Shown piece by piece: positions 13,691-16,242 of a stretch of 16,242 nt of DNA. The first letter of the stretch is position 1; each line of letters opens with the position of its first letter. The stretch comes from an uncultured Collinsella sp. (GTDB lineage: Bacteria > Actinomycetota > Coriobacteriia > Coriobacteriales > Coriobacteriaceae), in assembly GCA_902490365.1 (NCBI GenBank), contig CABUDQ010000044.1:1-16242 (forward strand). The letters are read 5' to 3'. The position numbers and the translations under genes were made by a program. The notes under the pieces were generated by a model that was not told the origin of the DNA, did not search any database, and worked only from the letters and a program-made list of their open reading frames with translations.

Positions 13691-13755
13691 TAAGTAGTCA
13701 TCGGGGACGTTCTTGTTTGACTAGTCCGTTTAAGAACGTCCCCAATGACTATTTA
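13691..13755. repeat. Imperfect 20-24 bp inverted repeat with GGGGACGTTCTT arms
   Basis: TAGTCATCGGGGACGTTCTT (13695-13714) pairs with AAGAACGTCCCCAATGACTA (13732-13751) with one mismatch (C13702/A13744). Including one G-U pair it can extend to about 13691/13755. The 17-nt spacer contains the palindrome GACTAGTC (13719-13726). The arm word also occurs near 11208 and 11234. The form suits a REP/REPIN-like or miniature mobile element; no transposase is in the window. Confidence 0.75.
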
Positions 13756-13803
13756 TTCGGATTGCTAATTTGTGCGGGTTGTGGTTTTGTGACCTGCTGA
13801 AAT

Positions 13804-13849
13804 TTGAGATACTGTACAACTGTACGTTAACTAATCTTCGTAGTATATT
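13804..13849 (+). promoter_or_regulatory. Candidate promoter/operator of the YhgE/Pip gene
   Basis: TATATT (13844-13849) is a good -10 candidate. Two abutting 8-bp direct repeats, ACTGTACA and ACTGTACG (13811-13826), lie where its -35 would be. An alternative is TTGAGA (13804-13809) with TTAACT (13827-13832), in which case the repeats fall in the spacer. Either way the ACTGTAC repeat is placed to control transcription. Which protein binds is unknown. Confidence 0.4.
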
Positions 13850-13868
13850 GCTACCCGCAAAACTCAAT

Positions 13869-13914
13869 ACCATTGTGCTTCGAGACGCTAAAGCGCCTAC
13901 GTACAATGGTTTTT
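13869..13914 (+). terminator. Terminator-like hairpin in the YhgE/Pip leader
   Basis: ACCATTGT (13869-13876) pairs with ACAATGGT (13903-13910), extendable by a G-U and a C-G pair inward. The loop contains a small CGC-TAAA-GCG hairpin, and five T (13910-13914) follow. It lies between the candidate -10 and the start codon, so it could be an attenuator. The long loop makes it weaker than the other terminators here. Confidence 0.5.
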
Positions 13915-13956
13915 GATAGTACGATTTGATTCAACGACAGGATGGATGGTCCAAGC

Positions 13957-16242
13957 GTGAGTCTCGGCAGCAAACTATCCAACGCAAAGGTCTCCTTTGC
14001 GATATTTAAGCGCGACATTAAGCGACTGCTTATGAACCCCGTCGCCCTGGTGGTTACCTTGGGCGTGTGCGTCATTCCCTCGCTGTATGCCTGGTACAAC
14101 ATCGTTGCCAACTGGGATCCGTACGGAAATACCCAGGGCATTAAAATCGCCATCGCCAACAACGATCAGGGCACCCAGAATGACTTGGTGGGCGAGCTCA
14201 ATGCAGGCGATAAGGTGGTCGACCAGCTCAAGGAAAACGATCAGCTGGGCTGGACCTTCGTCGACTCGGCTGCCGATGCCAAAGAGGGCGTCGAGAGCGG
14301 GGAATACTACGCGGCGATCGTAATCCCCAAGAACTTCTCCGACAATCTTGTCTCGATGCTCGATGGCAATTACCATCAGCCGAAGCTCACCTATTACGTC
14401 AATGAGAAGAAGAGCGCCATTGCGCCCAAGGTCACCGATACCGGTGCCAACACCATCGAGGAGCAGATCAACTCGGAGTTTGTCTCCACGGTGGGCGAGA
14501 CTGTTGCCAGTATCGCCAAGGATGCCGGTGTCGATTTAAAGGACAAGGCAACCCAGACTCAGGACTCGCTGACAAGTTCGGTGTCCGAGGCATCCGACAC
14601 CTTGGGTGAGGTGCGCGATTCGATTGGCGATATGAATGCCGCCATCGATAAGACGAGTGGCGCTATCGCCTCGGCTGATGCGGCGCTTGCCGGCTTGCAA
14701 GGTCAGGCACCGTCGCTGACGCAGGCAATCTCCCAGGGCAACGACCTGCTGGGCGAGGCTCGCGCCACGGCGGGCAACTCTATCACCTCGCTCTCCAAGG
14801 CACTCTCGGAAGGTAGCCTTGCACTCACCAAGACGTCAGCCTCCGCGAACGCTGCGATTGGCAAGCTAACGGGTACGGTCACATCTACGACCACCCGCAT
14901 CGACAACTCGCTCGAGTCTCTCCAGGCGACGATCGATCACAATAAGGTCGTTATCGGACACTTGGAGATTCTCGTCAATGACGCGTCGACAGGTTCCGAG
15001 GAAATTGACGCGCGCATTGTATCGACCATCGATTCGCTTCGCGAGCAAAACCAGAAGCTGCAGAGCATCAAGGATGGCCTTTCTGCACAGTCGAGCGCCA
15101 TGGCAAACGACGCTACGGCAATCTCGAACGCGAGCAACGCACTCAACGCGGCAATTCAGACCGGTACGGCTAACCTCGGTCAGGCTCAGACCGATCTGGG
15201 TCAGAACGCACTTCCGAAGGCTTCGAGCGCGCTTGATTCCTTTGCCGCCGTTTCGGGCGATTTGACCGGCATTGTGTCGGGTATGACCCCCACGATAGCG
15301 AGCGCGCGCGGCACGCTGGCGCAGCTCGACGCCACGCTCAAGCAGGCAAAGACCACGCTATCCCAAACCGACGCCTCCCTTGCCAAGGTTCAGGACAAGC
15401 TCGCGACCGCCGCCAATGACATTGCGGCGCTGCGGACCTCTGAGTCTATGGGCGAGTTAGCCGACCTCATGGACGTCGACGTCAATGACGTGGCAGATTT
15501 CATGGCATCTCCGGTTGAGCTGACGTCCAAGTCAATCTATCCGGTCAAGAGCTTTGGCTCGGGCATCGCGCCCTTCTACACCAATCTGGCGCTGTGGGTA
15601 GGCGGCTATGTGCTCATCGCTATCTATAAACTCGAGGTCGACCGCGAGGGCATCGGTAGCTTTACGGCGCGTCAGGGCTACTTTGGCCGCTGGCTGCTGC
15701 TGGTGATCCTGGGCGCGTTCCAGGCCATTATCGTTACGGTGGGCGACCTGGTCATTGGCGTTCAGTGCGTCAATCCGCTGCTCTTTGTACTGGGCGGCAT
15801 CGCCATCTCGTTTACGTACGTCAACATCATCTATGCGCTGTCCACCACGTTTAAGCATATCGGTAAAGCCATTGGCGTCATCCTCGTCATTGTGCAGATC
15901 CCCGGCTCGTCGGGCATGTATCCCATCGAGATGATGCCCGGCTTCTTCCAATGGCTGCATCCGCTGCTGCCCTTCACTTATGGCATCAACCTGCTGCGCG
16001 AGACCGTCGGTGGCATGTATTCGTTCAACTACCTGTTCAACCTGTGCATCCTGGGCGTGTTCCTTGCCATCGCGCTCTTTATCGGTCTGCAGCTGCGCCC
16101 GTTGCTGCTCAACCTCAATCTGCTCTTTGATAAGCAGCTTTCCACGACGGGCCTCATGATCTGCGAGTCCAACGACCTACCGCGCCAGCGCTATTCGCTG
16201 CGCACGGCCATGCGCGTCATGCTCGATTCGGATTCGTACCGT
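13957..16242 (+). CDS. YhgE/Pip-type membrane protein, 3' end outside the window
   Basis: The frame stays open for 762 codons to the last base, so the C-terminus is missing. The opening (a basic stretch, MNPVALVVTLGVCVIPSLYAWYN near 26-48, then WDPYGNTQGIKIAIANNDQG) is the signature of the YhgE/Pip N-terminal domain. A long outside part (about 50-535) is rich in Ser, Ala, Thr, Asp and Gln with many helix-forming heptads. A cluster of about six membrane segments (540-735) resembles ABC-2-type permeases. Lactococcal Pip is a receptor needed for phage c2 infection; the normal cell function of the family is not settled. GTG 13957 was chosen because GGATGG (13944-13949) lies 7 nt upstream; ATG 13942, in frame, has its only purine-rich site one base away. 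Confidence 0.9.
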   Translation, partial: MSLGSKLSNAKVSFAIFKRDIKRLLMNPVALVVTLGVCVIPSLYAWYNIVANWDPYGNTQGIKIAIANNDQGTQNDLVGELNAGDKVVDQLKENDQLGWTFVDSAADAKEGVESGEYYAAIVIPKNFSDNLVSMLDGNYHQPKLTYYVNEKKSAIAPKVTDTGANTIEEQINSEFVSTVGETVASIAKDAGVDLKDKATQTQDSLTSSVSEASDTLGEVRDSIGDMNAAIDKTSGAIASADAALAGLQGQAPSLTQAISQGNDLLGEARATAGNSITSLSKALSEGSLALTKTSASANAAIGKLTGTVTSTTTRIDNSLESLQATIDHNKVVIGHLEILVNDASTGSEEIDARIVSTIDSLREQNQKLQSIKDGLSAQSSAMANDATAISNASNALNAAIQTGTANLGQAQTDLGQNALPKASSALDSFAAVSGDLTGIVSGMTPTIASARGTLAQLDATLKQAKTTLSQTDASLAKVQDKLATAANDIAALRTSESMGELADLMDVDVNDVADFMASPVELTSKSIYPVKSFGSGIAPFYTNLALWVGGYVLIAIYKLEVDREGIGSFTARQGYFGRWLLLVILGAFQAIIVTVGDLVIGVQCVNPLLFVLGGIAISFTYVNIIYALSTTFKHIGKAIGVILVIVQIPGSSGMYPIEMMPGFFQWLHPLLPFTYGINLLRETVGGMYSFNYLFNLCILGVFLAIALFIGLQLRPLLLNLNLLFDKQLSTTGLMICESNDLPRQRYSLRTAMRVMLDSDSYR

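Overview
The window looks like chromosomal DNA from a high-GC Gram-positive bacterium. The best guess is a gut Coriobacteriia member of the Collinsella type. That guess rests on gene content (a VanRS-type and a PhoPR-type two-component system, PstB, a CapA/CapB/CpsB-type triad, an actinobacterial-length HtpG, a YhgE/Pip protein), the G/C-rich third codon positions and the lack of an outer-membrane gene set. No database search was possible, so the taxonomy is inference.

Layout. (1) 1-1228: an archaeal-type AAA+ ATPase with a C-terminal winged helix. A striking array of six TGYTAAA heptamers spaced 9-10-9-10-9 bp lies just upstream. (2) 1254-1690: a tRNA-Ser(GCT) with its own promoter and terminator. 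A 300-bp patchwork follows in which pieces of the tRNA 3' half recur in both orientations, around a hairpin-rich element closed by a perfect 10-bp inverted repeat. (3) 1711-3051, minus strand: a secreted serine D-Ala-D-Ala carboxypeptidase with a strong terminator. (4) 3249-8408, plus strand: VanR-like regulator, VanS-like kinase, a lone PstB, then a PhoP/PhoB-like regulator and a PhoR-like kinase. (5) 8604-10668: polysaccharide co-polymerase, bacterial tyrosine kinase and PHP-family tyrosine phosphatase, without any glycosyltransferase genes in the window. (6) 10708-11208: a GNAT acetyltransferase. (7) 11411-13435: HtpG, with a terminator-like hairpin inside its leader. (8) 13436-13956: 520 bp without a gene, packed with inverted repeats: two related hairpins and a half copy, a 98-nt nested hairpin, a GGGGACGTTCTT inverted repeat, a candidate promoter/operator and another terminator-like hairpin. 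(9) 13957 to the end: a YhgE/Pip-type membrane protein that runs off the window.

How it fits together: most of the window concerns the cell envelope. The DD-carboxypeptidase trims peptidoglycan stem peptides, and the divergent VanRS-like pair is a plausible envelope-stress sensor. PstB plus the PhoPR-like pair points to phosphate-responsive control, which in Gram-positive bacteria often reaches wall polymers. The CapA/CapB/CpsB-type triad would set polysaccharide chain length by tyrosine phosphorylation. These links are inferred from gene order.

The least explained parts are non-coding: the heptamer array before the ATPase, the tRNA-Ser-derived patchwork, and the hairpin cluster between htpG and the YhgE/Pip gene.
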